64,000 bases of DNA from JALEFZ01 sp038527485 (GCA_038527485.1 JBCBFT010000010.1:1-64000); one strand, 5' to 3'. Shown: positions 50,268-59,683, counted from the stretch's first letter. Made by a program: numbers and translations. Notes: generated by a model not told the origin, from the sequence alone.

Positions 50268-51520
50268 TGGAGCTACACGCTACAATCAATCAAGCACAAT
50301 TTTATCTAGAGCGAAACCGCTTGGATGAAGCGGAGAAAGTGTTGCGTGCCTATTTGGGACAAGACCCTGAGCGTGGAGAAATCCTCCATATGTTGGCCAT
50401 TGTCTTGTCACGCGCCAAGCAACACAAAGAGGCAGAAGCCACGATTCAGTATGCCATATCGCTAGAACCAGATAATGCACATTATCTCTATATTTATGCA
50501 ATTATCTTGGTCGAAAGAGACCAGCCCAAGAAAGCTGAGGAGTATATTCGGCAAGCCATCCAGTTCAATCCAGAGGAGGCCGAGTACTTTGGCTTGCTAG
50601 CTAATATCAAGCTGGTGCTCAAAGACTTCCAGGCTGCGCTCGACTTTGCTGAGCAGGGACTGCGAATCAATCCTGCATCCATCTACTGTCTCAACATGAA
50701 GTCCACAGCTCAGGTGAAGCTTGGGCAGGCAGATGAAGCCAGTAATCCCATCGAGGAAGCACTCAAGAGAGATCCCGAAAACGCCTATACCCATGCTGTC
50801 TATGGTTGGGGCTTGCTAGAACGAGGAGAACCTAAGGAGGCGCTTAAGTATTTTCGCGAGGCGCTGCGTCTAGATCCCGAACTCAACTCTGCGCGCCAGG
50901 GAATGATGGAAGCGCTGAAGTCTCAGTATTTATTTTACCGTTTGTTCATGCAGTTTTTCTTTTGGATGAGCAATCAAGGGGCACGTGTTCAATGGGCAGT
51001 TATCCTGGGGATTGTTATAGGAGGAAATGTATTGAGAGACTGGGCCGATAAAGATGAGACCTTGCGTCCCTTTTTGATGACAATCTATGGAGGCTTGGTC
51101 GGATTTGCGCTGCTCACTTGGATCATCACGCCTCTATCCAATCTGGTACTGCGCCTCAATCCCTACGGACGGTTTCTTCTCAATAAAGATCAGACCAGAG
51201 CTTCTACTTATGTGGGGGTAGCACTAGCTACAGGTGTACTGGGGATACTTGCTTACATCATAACAGGGATGACAGGTATGATGGCTGTGGGATTCTTCGG
51301 TTTTACGATGATGCTGCCTCTTGGAAGTATGTTTTCAAGAGGGGAGGGGAGAAAGCGCCTCTTTTTGGTGGGCTACACGATCCTCATGCTGGTTGTGGGG
51401 GGTATTGGGATATTCTTGACCTTTAGCCTCAACTCCACCGACCATTTGTTTGCGTTAATTTATTCTCTCCTTTTTGTCGGTTATACTTGGCTTGCGAATT
51501 TGATCACGATTCGGTCATGA
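50267..51520 (+). CDS. TPR-repeat membrane protein coupled to the AAA ATPase
   Basis: 417 residues. The first 215 are six or so tetratricopeptide repeats (DEAEKVLRAYLGQDPERGEI, AEATIQYAISLEPDNAHYLY, AEEYIRQAIQFNPEEAEYFG, ALKYFREALRLDPELNSARQ). The last 190 hold about six membrane helices (VQWAVILGIVIGGNVL, FALLTWIITPLSNLVL, VGVALATGVLGILAYIITG and three more). The TPR part should face the cytoplasm next to the AAA ATPase made from the overlapping upstream gene, suggesting a membrane-recruited ATPase module. I know of no assigned role for the pair. Confidence 0.83.
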   Translation: MELHATINQAQFYLERNRLDEAEKVLRAYLGQDPERGEILHMLAIVLSRAKQHKEAEATIQYAISLEPDNAHYLYIYAIILVERDQPKKAEEYIRQAIQFNPEEAEYFGLLANIKLVLKDFQAALDFAEQGLRINPASIYCLNMKSTAQVKLGQADEASNPIEEALKRDPENAYTHAVYGWGLLERGEPKEALKYFREALRLDPELNSARQGMMEALKSQYLFYRLFMQFFFWMSNQGARVQWAVILGIVIGGNVLRDWADKDETLRPFLMTIYGGLVGFALLTWIITPLSNLVLRLNPYGRFLLNKDQTRASTYVGVALATGVLGILAYIITGMTGMMAVGFFGFTMMLPLGSMFSRGEGRKRLFLVGYTILMLVVGGIGIFLTFSLNSTDHLFALIYSLLFVGYTWLANLITIRS

Positions 51521-51544
51521 TTTGACTACAGTGAATATATGATA

Positions 51545-51594
51545 GAAATGCCCTGCGCTGTAATTAGCAACGCAGGGCATTTCACTTTTCTTTG
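51545..51594 (+). terminator. Intrinsic terminator of the ATPase/TPR operon
   Basis: A perfect 13-bp stem GAAATGCCCTGCG/CGCAGGGCATTTC, then ACTTTTCTTT. It lies between convergent genes. Confidence 0.78.
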
Positions 51595-51632
51595 GTCCAG
51601 GTAGTTTTCCTGCACTCAAAGAAATACACGCT

Positions 51633-52169
51633 TTAAAGCAGCACCTCTTTCATTCTCTGTATCCCTTCATCTGTAGGTCCTCCATGCTCATAAAATAAAA
51701 TATTTCCAGTTTCATCTAGTACGAAAATATGCGCTTCTTTATAGCTTCCTATGCTTAGTGCTTTTTTATATTTCCCTTTGTCACCATAGAAGCAAGCAAT
51801 ATTGTCATGCTTCTCAGAAGGAATACCAGATCGCATTCCATTGTCTACCCAACCTCTCATCATACCAAATGCAGAGGCCATCATAGGAATTTCATAGAAA
51901 ACGACACCTTCAGGCTTGAGGTACTGTTCATAAGCATCGGCCCATGCATTGGCTTGGTTTTGAGGTTTCACATAAGCTCCCATATCCTCAAATACCATGG
52001 CAATGAAGGATCTCTTTCCCTTGATATCTTCGGGGAAAGTGATGTTATTCCCTGCCAATGTCTGCGCTTTGAGTGTGGGAAAGACTTGGGACTGGTTCAT
52101 TGGTTGTTCCATTTTATTTGCGCTACAAGCTGAGAGTACGAAGAGCATAGCAATTAAAAAACGAGTCAT
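51633..52169 (-). CDS. Thioredoxin-fold lipoprotein
   Basis: 178 residues from the ATG at 52169, which opens a lipoprotein signal (MTRFLIAMLFVLSAC, Cys at 15); the frame is open upstream to 52298 without sense. The mature part has a thioredoxin-like layout: LAGNNITFPEDIKGKRSFIA, MVFEDMGAYVKPQNQ, VVFYEIPMMASAFGMMRGWV, HDNIACFYGDKGKYKKALSI and AHIFVLDETGNILFYEHGGP. No CxxC active site is present, so it is not a standard disulfide enzyme. The pattern is reminiscent of Atp10-like assembly factors, but that is only a resemblance. Confidence 0.7.
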   Translation of the reverse strand: MTRFLIAMLFVLSACSANKMEQPMNQSQVFPTLKAQTLAGNNITFPEDIKGKRSFIAMVFEDMGAYVKPQNQANAWADAYEQYLKPEGVVFYEIPMMASAFGMMRGWVDNGMRSGIPSEKHDNIACFYGDKGKYKKALSIGSYKEAHIFVLDETGNILFYEHGGPTDEGIQRMKEVLL

Positions 52170-52403
52170 AAGATGAGTTAGTTGCAAAAACCATGTAATA
52201 GTAAAGGTTAATATATGTTTACGTAGTATAATGAGGTCAAAAGAAAAGTGTTTGTGGGATTCATGAAAATTTGAAATAGAGCGCATAACGGTCATCATAA
52301 GCTACTTTTTCAATTCAGATGCTTGATCAGGAGAGGAATAATTTTTAAACCCACTGACAAACTGTAACTTGCTTACCTACTTGGAGAAGAATCAGAAAAC
52401 AGC

Positions 52404-53636
52404 TTGAAGCCTCCCAAAATCATCAATGATCCGGTACACGGATTTATCGAAATTCCTCGAGGATTGATCCTCAGCGTGATAGACACGCCCAGTTTCCAGC
52501 GTTTGCGACGAATCAAACAGTTGGGGCAGAGTTCTTTTGTTTATCCAGGCGCAGTCCACACGCGTTTCAATCATGCGATGGGTGCCATGCATCTGATGCG
52601 TCAGGCACTGGATGTCCTGCGGCGTAAGAAAGTGGAGATTTCTAAAAAAGAGTACAAAGCTGCCATGCTGGCCATTTTGATGCATGATATTGGTCACGGA
52701 CCTTTCTCTCATGCATTAGAGCATGTGATTATTCCTGATTTGCACCATGAGCAGATGTCGCTGGCATTGATGCACTATCTCAACAAAGTATTTAAGGGTA
52801 AGCTCGATACGGCAATTGAGATTTTTGAGGGAAAATATGAACGACGCTTCTTCCATCAACTCGTATCTGGACAGTTGGACATGGACCGAATGGATTATTT
52901 GATTCGTGACAGCTTCTTCACAGGGGTTGCTGAAGGAATTGTAGGCATAGATCGCATCATCAAGATCCTCAATGTTCACAATCACCAGCTTGTCTGTGAG
53001 GATAAAGGGATTTATTCCTTGGAGAAATTCATCCTCGCACGTCGACTCATGTACTGGCAAGTCTATCTACACAAAGCGGCTATGTCGGCTGAGTATACGA
53101 TTGTGAATATCTTGAAGCGTGTAAGGTTATTGGTAGAGGCTGGTGAAGACGTATATCTAGACGAGAATCTGGGATATTTCTTCCACAATGCTGTCAATCC
53201 CAATAATCTGACTGAGGAGGTGATCGAACGCTACATTCAGCTGGATGACAATGACATTGAGTTTGCGATCAAGAAGTGGCAACAGTCACATGATCCCATT
53301 TTGGCGGATCTCTGCCATCGAATTCAGTCTCGCAAGTTGCTGAAGATTCGTCTTCAAAATACACCTTTCGATGAGGAAATGATCGCAGAGAGCCGTAAGC
53401 AACTGGCTAAGAAGTGGAAAATGGACATCAAGGATACCGCCTATTATATCTTTAGCGGACAGGTTTCAAATCAAGCGTATGTAGAGAATTCCCGTGAGCC
53501 GATTTTGATCCGATACAAGTCTGGGGATTTGGTAGATTTATCCTCTGCCTCAGATCTACCCAATATTCATGCGCTGTCGACCCCTGTAGTAAAGTACTTT
53601 TTCTGCGCACCTGAAGAAATGATGGGAAGTAAATAA
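52404..53636 (+). CDS. HD-domain phosphohydrolase (dNTPase-like)
   Basis: 410 residues. The metal-binding HD motif is complete: His in HTRFNHAMGAMHLM, HDIGHGPFSH (HD pair) and the later QLDMDRMDYLIRDS. The start KIINDPVHGFIEIP is typical of the SAMHD1/YdhJ-like group, which hydrolyses dNTPs or related nucleotides; the substrate is inferred. The start codon is TTG at 52404, because the family N terminus begins exactly there and no ATG fits. The C-terminal 150 residues are conserved with relatives from Bacteroidota. It is cytosolic and a single gene. Confidence 0.9.
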   Translation: MKPPKIINDPVHGFIEIPRGLILSVIDTPSFQRLRRIKQLGQSSFVYPGAVHTRFNHAMGAMHLMRQALDVLRRKKVEISKKEYKAAMLAILMHDIGHGPFSHALEHVIIPDLHHEQMSLALMHYLNKVFKGKLDTAIEIFEGKYERRFFHQLVSGQLDMDRMDYLIRDSFFTGVAEGIVGIDRIIKILNVHNHQLVCEDKGIYSLEKFILARRLMYWQVYLHKAAMSAEYTIVNILKRVRLLVEAGEDVYLDENLGYFFHNAVNPNNLTEEVIERYIQLDDNDIEFAIKKWQQSHDPILADLCHRIQSRKLLKIRLQNTPFDEEMIAESRKQLAKKWKMDIKDTAYYIFSGQVSNQAYVENSREPILIRYKSGDLVDLSSASDLPNIHALSTPVVKYFFCAPEEMMGSK

Positions 53637-53655
53637 CGAGTATAAAATGTATGCC

Positions 53656-53687
53656 AAATAAAAAGAGGACCTGGAAAAGTCCTCTTT
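53656..53687 (-). terminator. Intrinsic terminator between convergent genes
   Basis: A 9-bp stem AAAGAGGAC/GTCCTCTTT (53662-53687) has an eight-base loop. The minus-strand side continues TTTTTATTT, so it mainly serves the SH3 lipoprotein gene; the plus side has TTT only. Confidence 0.75.
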
Positions 53688-53723
53688 CATGCGCATATAA
53701 ATTATTCGAAAGTATATTTTGAA

Positions 53724-54764
53724 TTAAGGTGAGTCTAGGTTTCTCTTGGATGTGTAGTATCCAAATACCCAACCCTCAATGTCTTCGTGACGGATCTTGT
53801 ACCAGAAGTCACTGTGGTCTCCGATAGATCCTCTTTCCCCCACATCAATCAACTCCACAATATCATCTTCCTTTAATTCTTTCACGACACTAGATTGTCC
53901 GAGAGAAGGCTCAGAGTAAATGGTGGTCTTTGCCTTGGTGATGTAGATCTTTTCTCCTGCTCTGATCAATTCTTCATCATTTCCGTCGATTCCATCTAGT
54001 TCTTGAATAGCAGCCGAAACGAAAGGACGGATTGGAGATTCTGCCATGCCATCTGTTTCCAGAATTTCGTTGAGTCTGGCCAGACGCTTTTCTTTGCTTC
54101 TGATGCCTTTGGCACGAGCCAGTAAGAGTGCAGCACGAACATCACGGATATGCATCGTGATATGGTTGCCTTGGTGAATCCACCCTTTGGGGATCTTCTT
54201 GTAAGACGAGATATGGTACCAGTTAGAATTTACCTTTGGCACACTGGGGTCATTGATTACAACCACGATCTGTCCAGGTTGAAGGCGTGTATCACGAAGC
54301 GTCATCAAGTCGGGGCGACGGTAGATTTCGGTCTCCATCGTGACGACACCCAACTGAGCGTAGCGTTCAAAAATGTAATCATGCACCCAGCCTTCTGTCC
54401 CATCTGAGAGTCGAACCTTCATATACATCCGGTTGCCTTTCTCTACAGGCTCCACATCGGGCATCACTTCTACCTTCTCCCCATAGAGGATGGCTGTGAT
54501 GTAGTTGTTTTCCTTGTCAGAAGTGTAGTCGTTCCTTCCAGGTTCTTTCCGAAGACCTGCGGCTGGCCACATACAAATAGCGACTCTTTCTACAGGAAAG
54601 GAGTCATTGGCATCAAGAGCTGAATAAGGAGAGTTTTCTTCTGTCGTAATGGGTCCCCCTTGGGCCTTTGGTCCGCTACAACCAATGGCTACCACCAAAC
54701 TCAAACCCATTAAGATGAGCCCCCACAACCACAGAGCTGTATGTCTACTGCTGTCCCTTTGCAT
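53724..54764 (-). CDS. Lipoprotein with SH3-like domains
   Basis: 346 residues. The hydrophobic segment LWLWGLILMGLSLVVAIGC ends at a lipobox Cys. Three bacterial SH3-like segments can be seen: GLRKEPG... to GTEGWVHDYIFERYA (about 60-130), TMETEIYRRPDLMTLRD to GWIHQGN (about 140-205) and TTIYSEPSLGQSSVVKELKE to DIEGWVFGYYTSK (about 275-343). A helical spacer lies between the second and third. SH3b domains often bind peptidoglycan or sense the envelope. It is probably attached to a membrane facing the periplasm. Its promoter is shared with the divergent acyltransferase gene. Confidence 0.82.
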   Translation of the reverse strand: MQRDSSRHTALWLWGLILMGLSLVVAIGCSGPKAQGGPITTEENSPYSALDANDSFPVERVAICMWPAAGLRKEPGRNDYTSDKENNYITAILYGEKVEVMPDVEPVEKGNRMYMKVRLSDGTEGWVHDYIFERYAQLGVVTMETEIYRRPDLMTLRDTRLQPGQIVVVINDPSVPKVNSNWYHISSYKKIPKGWIHQGNHITMHIRDVRAALLLARAKGIRSKEKRLARLNEILETDGMAESPIRPFVSAAIQELDGIDGNDEELIRAGEKIYITKAKTTIYSEPSLGQSSVVKELKEDDIVELIDVGERGSIGDHSDFWYKIRHEDIEGWVFGYYTSKRNLDSP

Positions 54765-54924
54765 AACATTGGTTTTTGCACTAATGCAATTTATATTTTG
54801 ATCGGTATATAAACAAAATCTTACCGCCCCTTAACAACGCCAAAAACGAGCTGGAAATGCGGTTTTTTGCGCAAAATAGAGGGGGGTAGATGTAATAATT
54901 TAGAGGAAAAGTATAATTTTTTAC

Positions 54925-55563
54925 ATGGATCACTTGGTCATTGTAGGAGCTGGAGGTTTTGGGAGAGAAACAGAAATGCTCATAAAGGAGGTAAATCGAT
55001 GCCTGGATACTCCTATGCAAGTTTTGGGATTTGTTGATCGACTTCCCCATGCATCGGAGTTAGATGTAAGAAAAATGAAGATTTTGGGGGACGATGATTG
55101 GGCGATTTCTCACCTTTCTCGTGATACACATATTATTTGTGCAATTGCTAAACCCTTCTTACGCAGACAGATCACGCAAAGATATGATCAGAAGGGTTTT
55201 CGTTTTGCACAACTCATCCATCCCAATGTCGTCTTTGGAGAGGATCTTACTGTTGGAAGTGGATCAATCATGTGCGCGGGAACAGTGGCGACTGTGAATG
55301 TCCGAATGGGTATACACTGCCACATCAATCTTCAGTGTACCTTGGGGCATGACGTCATCTTAGAAGATTATGTTACCTTATATCCAGGAGTACGGATCAG
55401 TGGCCATGTTCATATTGAATCTGAGGTGGAGATTGGAACGGGAGCCATCATATTGCCTGGATTGAGACTTGGCAAAGGCTGTATCATCGGGGCAGGAGCA
55501 GTTGTGACCAAGGACTGTGAAGCAGGGAAAACTTACGTGGGGGTACCTGCTCGCGCGATCTAA
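54925..55563 (+). CDS. NeuD/PglD-like sugar O-acyltransferase
   Basis: 212 residues. An N-terminal Rossmann-like part (MDHLVIVGAGGFGRETEML) is followed by a left-handed beta-helix of hexapeptide repeats (VVFGEDLTVGSGSIMCAGTV, HINLQCTLGHDVILEDYVTL, IGTGAIILPGLRLGKGCIIG) ending GAVVTKDCEAGKTYVGVPAR. The catalytic His of this family is in LGHDVILEDY. Members acetylate aminosugars of glycans or sialic acid-like sugars with acetyl-CoA. No other sugar gene is near, so the substrate cannot be told. It is 80 bases upstream of recG in the same direction. Confidence 0.87.
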   Translation: MDHLVIVGAGGFGRETEMLIKEVNRCLDTPMQVLGFVDRLPHASELDVRKMKILGDDDWAISHLSRDTHIICAIAKPFLRRQITQRYDQKGFRFAQLIHPNVVFGEDLTVGSGSIMCAGTVATVNVRMGIHCHINLQCTLGHDVILEDYVTLYPGVRISGHVHIESEVEIGTGAIILPGLRLGKGCIIGAGAVVTKDCEAGKTYVGVPARAI

Positions 55564-55643
55564 TCTACAAATTTTGCAAAAAAGAATAGCAAATCTTCCT
55601 AATTTTGTTTCCCTTGGATGAAAAAAGTAGAACGAACGGATAG

Positions 55644-57746
55644 ATGACGAATATTTGGCAGAAGGATATCATGTACTTGAAGAAGGTCGGACCTCAACGA
55701 GCTGAGGTACTTCGGAAGCATGCCCAAATTCGTACCTATCGCGACTTGATACATTACTTTCCCCGAAAGTATGTAGACCGAAGTCGTGTGACCAAGATTG
55801 GGGAGATTAGTGAAGAAGCGTCATTCGTGACTTTGGTTGGCAGGATCGCTCGGATCGATGTTAATGCTTCCAAACGTGGTCGTAGCATCCTTACAGCATC
55901 TTTTACAGATGGTACAGGTGAGATGGTTCTCACTTGGTTTCAAGGTGTAAAGTGGATGCAAAAATCCCTACAAATAGGGGAGGAGATCGCCCTATTTGGT
56001 AAGCCTACCATGTACAACGGACGCTGGCAAATCACCCATCCTGAGATCGATAAGCTGCAAGAAGGAGGAGAGAAAAAGCAAGCCATTCAGATTGTTCCCT
56101 ATTATTCTTCCTCCGAAAAATTACAACGCGTTGGATTGGACTCCCGCGGAATACGAGGCTTGATGCTACAATTGCTCCAGGAAAGTTTATCCTTTGTAGA
56201 GGAAACTTTGAGCCCAGGGGTAATTGAGCAAAATCAACTGATGTCGAGAAAGGAAGCAATACGACACATCCACTTTCCTCAAGATTTTCATTCGCTTCAG
56301 GCTGCTCAGTACAGGCTTAAGTTCGAAGAATTATTTTTCTTCCAACTGATGATGGCTAGAAGGCAGCAGAAAGCCAAAGCCATCCACGCTGCCCCTCCTT
56401 TTGGAACAATTGGCCCCAACTTTCATGAATTTTTTGAGCAGCATATGCCCTTTGAGCTGACGGGGGCACAGAAGCGGGTGCTCAAAGAGATCCGTCGAGA
56501 CCTGGCAAAACCCGTACAAATGAATCGGTTGGTTCAAGGAGATGTGGGAAGTGGGAAAACGATGGTGGCTTTTATGACCATGCTCATGGCCAAAGACAAC
56601 GGCTTCCAGGTGGTACTGATGGCACCTACGGCGATTTTGGCGGAGCAGCACTACCGCAAGATCACGAAGATGGCGGAGAAGGTCGGGATGACGACTGCGA
56701 TTCTTGTAGGGGGGCAAAAGAAAGTAGAACGAACGGAAGTACTAGAGCGAATCGCTTCGGGTGAAGCAGACATTGCGATTGGGACACATGCCTTGATCGA
56801 GCCAGGTGTGCAATTCAAGCAGTTGGGGCTGGTCGTGATAGATGAACAACATAAATTCGGTGTTGTCCAACGTGCCAAGCTTTGGCGCAAAGCCGATCCT
56901 TTTCCCCACAACCTCATCATGACAGCAACTCCTATTCCTCGTACGCTGGCGATGACGGTTTATGGAGATACCGAAGTTTCGGTTATCGATGAGATGCCAC
57001 CTGGACGTATGCCCATAGAGACGCATGTGCTGGGAGAAAGCAAACGTTTGGAGCTATTTGGCTTCGTGACTAGGGAACTAGAGAGAGGCAAGCAAGCCTA
57101 CGTGGTGTATCCGCTCGTGGAGGAGTCAGAGAAGCTGGACCTGATTGCGGCGGAGAAAGGGCACGAACTGCTGGAGCGACATTTCAAGAACTTTCGTGTT
57201 GGAATTGTTCATGGGAAGATGAAGCCCGATGCCAAGGAGTTTGAGATGCAACGCTTTGTGAAAAATGAAGTTCAAATCCTGGTCTCGACTACTGTCATCG
57301 AAGTAGGCGTGGATGTACCCAATGCGACCATTATGGTCATAGAGAATGCGGAGCGCTTTGGCTTGTCACAGTTGCATCAGTTGAGAGGGAGAGTCGGAAG
57401 GGGGGGCGGTAAATCTTATTGCTTCCTGATGAGGGGCAAGAAGCTCTCAGCCGATGGACGCAAGCGCCTCCAAGCGATGAAAGAGACGACGGATGGATTT
57501 CGGATCTCGGAGTTTGACTTGGAGTTGCGCGGCCCTGGCGATTTCATGGGAACTCGTCAGAGCGGGTTGCCGCAGTTCATGCTAGCCAATATCGTGGAGG
57601 ATCAGGAGATCCTGATTGCCGCACGTGAGACGGCTTTTGAGTTGATCGCGCGCGATCCTGATTTATTGGACCCGATGCATCAGGACATGAGAAGCTATCT
57701 GGAGCGATACATGAAAAGTCAGGCGTTGCTAGGGACAGTGGCCTGA
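55644..57746 (+). CDS. recG: ATP-dependent DNA helicase RecG
   Basis: 700 residues, full length. It remodels stalled replication forks and branched DNA. The N-terminal wedge/OB part has LKKVGPQRAEVLRKHAQIRT and YFPRKYVDRSRVTKIGEISE. The helicase core shows Walker A LVQGDVGSGKTMVAF, the DExH-box VVIDEQHKFGVVQR, TATPIPRTLAMTVYGDTEVS, the second domain STTVIEVGVDVPNATIMVIE and QLRGRVGRGG, and the RecG-specific ELRGPGDFMGTRQSGLPQF. It is cytosolic. Confidence 0.96.
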   Translation: MTNIWQKDIMYLKKVGPQRAEVLRKHAQIRTYRDLIHYFPRKYVDRSRVTKIGEISEEASFVTLVGRIARIDVNASKRGRSILTASFTDGTGEMVLTWFQGVKWMQKSLQIGEEIALFGKPTMYNGRWQITHPEIDKLQEGGEKKQAIQIVPYYSSSEKLQRVGLDSRGIRGLMLQLLQESLSFVEETLSPGVIEQNQLMSRKEAIRHIHFPQDFHSLQAAQYRLKFEELFFFQLMMARRQQKAKAIHAAPPFGTIGPNFHEFFEQHMPFELTGAQKRVLKEIRRDLAKPVQMNRLVQGDVGSGKTMVAFMTMLMAKDNGFQVVLMAPTAILAEQHYRKITKMAEKVGMTTAILVGGQKKVERTEVLERIASGEADIAIGTHALIEPGVQFKQLGLVVIDEQHKFGVVQRAKLWRKADPFPHNLIMTATPIPRTLAMTVYGDTEVSVIDEMPPGRMPIETHVLGESKRLELFGFVTRELERGKQAYVVYPLVEESEKLDLIAAEKGHELLERHFKNFRVGIVHGKMKPDAKEFEMQRFVKNEVQILVSTTVIEVGVDVPNATIMVIENAERFGLSQLHQLRGRVGRGGGKSYCFLMRGKKLSADGRKRLQAMKETTDGFRISEFDLELRGPGDFMGTRQSGLPQFMLANIVEDQEILIAARETAFELIARDPDLLDPMHQDMRSYLERYMKSQALLGTVA

Positions 57747-57975
57747 GGGCTGGGGGTAGGATACTGGAGCAGGGTTTTCAGGATTCGAAGATTCGCGGGA
57801 TGCCTCATTAGAATGGGAGATGAAGCTTGGGCATACTTTTGGAGCCATGAAAGTCTAGCTTAAAAAGATAAAATATTAGCAAATTCGGAGCTTTAAACAT
57901 GATCTTAGTGTTACTTTTTGAGAAAGTATTCCAATGGTTGTTAGGTATTTGTAGGTTAATTGCCTGAGAAGGTAA

Positions 57976-58360
57976 ATGCAACCAAAAAAATAGATTGACT
58001 TACAGGACGAATGGCTGTGCCATGAAGGTACATCGTACATTAGGGACAGGATTTCAAGAGGTAATCTATCAGAGATACTTGGCCATAGAGTTAGAGAGAG
58101 CGGATTTATCTTTTGAGCGGGAGAAAGAACACAAAATATACTACGGCGGAATTTTTGTGGGGACGAGAAGAGCCGATTTTGTCGTGGAAGATAAAATCAT
58201 TGTAGAATTAAAAGCAGTATCCGAGCTCCAACCTGTCCATTACGTCCAAGCCAAAAATTACGTCGTAGCTTACGATAAGCCCATTGGACTACTGATCAAC
58301 TTTGGTGCAAGAAGCCTAGAGTTCAAAAAGATTTTTAATCCCAAATATCGTCAGAAGTAA
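57976..58360 (+). pseudogene. GxxExxY family protein, start separated by one extra A
   Basis: The frame to 58360 encodes a GxxExxY protein (PD-(D/E)XK-like small family): GCAMKVHRTLGTGFQEVIYQ, with the G-E-Y motif in GTGFQEVIY, then GTRRADFVVEDKIIVELKAV, QAKNYVVAYDKPIGLLINFG and FNPKYRQK. Family members begin a few residues before 'LTYRxxGCAMKVH'. Here the only nearby ATG (57976) is out of frame because the tract at 57984-57990 has seven A; with six A it would read MQPKNRLTYRTNGCAMKVH, a normal start. As it stands only TTG (57995) or the internal ATG at 58022 is available. This is a real frameshift, a phase-variable tract or a sequencing error. Function unproven. Confidence 0.7.
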
Positions 58361-58917
58361 AAAGAGAAGTTGAAAATTAGACCCCAAAATACGGGTATTC
58401 CTACCCCAACTAGTTTCACATCCACACCATTAGCGAAGCAAGCATCCCAAAAATCCTCGAATCCCCTAAATCCTGCTCCTGCATCATCCCTATCCTACCC
58501 AAGCATCATCCCATCCTACCCAAGCATCACCCCATCCTGCCCCAGCATCACCCCAACCTGCCCCTGTACCCACCCTAACCTGCTTCTACACCCACCCAAC
58601 AAGCCCAGCCCCAACCCCTACACTAGCCCAGAAAATCCCCGCACCGCAGGCATCCCAAAAATCCTCTAATCCCCTAAATCCTGCTCCTGCATCATCCCTA
58701 ACCTACCCCAGTATCATCCCATCCTACCCCTGCACCCACCCCAGCTTTAACAAACAGCACAACCCCTCAAGGATCCAATAAATTTTGTCACAAATCGTTT
58801 CAAGTCTTGCAAGGTTCAACTCGCAGTATTTTGCGCTGGGGATAAAACATTCTATCTTGCACGAAGTGTCATGGATCGTCCTGTCACAGAAATAGCCATA
58901 ACAATCACTTTTAGAAA
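58361..58917. other. Intergenic C-rich minisatellite region
   Basis: It contains the repeat array described at 58442-58740 and then about 170 bases of leader for the lipoprotein gene at 58918. A frame over the repeats (58370-58669) reads only Pro/Ser repeats and is not called as a gene. Confidence 0.5.
58442..58740 (+). repeat. C-rich 21-bp minisatellite flanked by a direct repeat
   Basis: From about 58499 a 21-base unit (AAGCATCATCCCATCCTACC plus C and variants) repeats about four times with drift. A block of about 58 bases starting GCATCCCAAAAATCCTC occurs at 58442 and again at 58650, nearly identical over its length. The strand is almost free of G; its complement is GGG/GGGG rich. Confidence 0.7.
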
Positions 58918-59649
58918 ATGAGTATCGTAATATCTTTTTTGCAAAGATCGTGGAAATTAGTCCTTGTCTTTTTGGTATTATCCATCAGCCTGACAGGATG
59001 TTTTGATATCGAAGAGCGGGTGACATTGAATAAGAACGGAACAGGAAACTATGCGATCAAAATGGACATGAGTGAAGTCGGGGGGATGATCCAAAGTTTC
59101 ATGGACTCGCAGAGTGAAGAAGGAGAAGGGGGACAGGACATGTTCCAATCTATGGATTCCAGTTTTCAGGCAATGGCTGCCAAGCTTCGCAGCATCGAAG
59201 GCATCAGCAACGTGCGCAAAGCGTCAGAAAACTATGTATTTGAGATTTCCTACGATTTTGACAATGTAGATCGTATCTACGAAGCACAAAGCGCCCTCAG
59301 CGAAGAGGGAGAAGCGGGTGGATTGGGAGCCAGTTCTGAACGTCAGTTTTTGCTCAACGCGAAAAAGCGGATCTTTTCAAGATTGGATGCACCTATCGAA
59401 GATGTCCTAGGAGATGATTTTTCTTTGGGAGAGGAAGACGATGAAAGTGGTGCTGCTATGGCAGAGATGATGCTAAAGGATGCGAGCTATCGTACAGTAT
59501 ATTCCTTCCCTGGTGCGATCAAGAAGTACAGCAACCAATCTGCGAAGCTATCTGCTGATGGAAAGACCATGACATTGGAGCTTTCCTTCCTTGACCTGAT
59601 GAAGGGCAATGCAAATATTGGTAATGAGATCCAGTATAAGAAGAAGTAA
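58918..59649 (+). CDS. Lipoprotein of unknown function
   Basis: 243 residues. A lipoprotein signal (KLVLVFLVLSISLTGC, Cys at about residue 28) is followed by FDIEERVTLNKNGTGNYAIK, a start shared by many small Bacteroidota lipoproteins that resemble the LppM/DUF-type beta-sandwich. A helical middle (MIQSFMDSQSEEGEGGQDMF) is followed by YVFEISYDFDNVDRIYEAQS and a C-terminal beta part (YRTVYSFPGAIKKYSNQSAK). It is probably periplasmic-facing. The role is unknown. It is a single gene with a strong terminator behind it. Confidence 0.72.
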   Translation: MSIVISFLQRSWKLVLVFLVLSISLTGCFDIEERVTLNKNGTGNYAIKMDMSEVGGMIQSFMDSQSEEGEGGQDMFQSMDSSFQAMAAKLRSIEGISNVRKASENYVFEISYDFDNVDRIYEAQSALSEEGEAGGLGASSERQFLLNAKKRIFSRLDAPIEDVLGDDFSLGEEDDESGAAMAEMMLKDASYRTVYSFPGAIKKYSNQSAKLSADGKTMTLELSFLDLMKGNANIGNEIQYKKK

Positions 59650-59683
59650 ATCTATTTGCAGATACAAAATGTTTAGACCATAT

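Noticed and set aside
48939..51520. ATPase/TPR pair as part of a defence island
   Set aside because: No effector nuclease, toxin or defence-linked gene is nearby; neighbours are porX and a thioredoxin-like lipoprotein, so a housekeeping role is more likely.
58370..58669. 99-codon frame with Pro/Ser repeats
   Set aside because: It is a direct reading of the C-rich 21-bp minisatellite (a multiple of three keeps it open); there is no start context and no recognisable domain.
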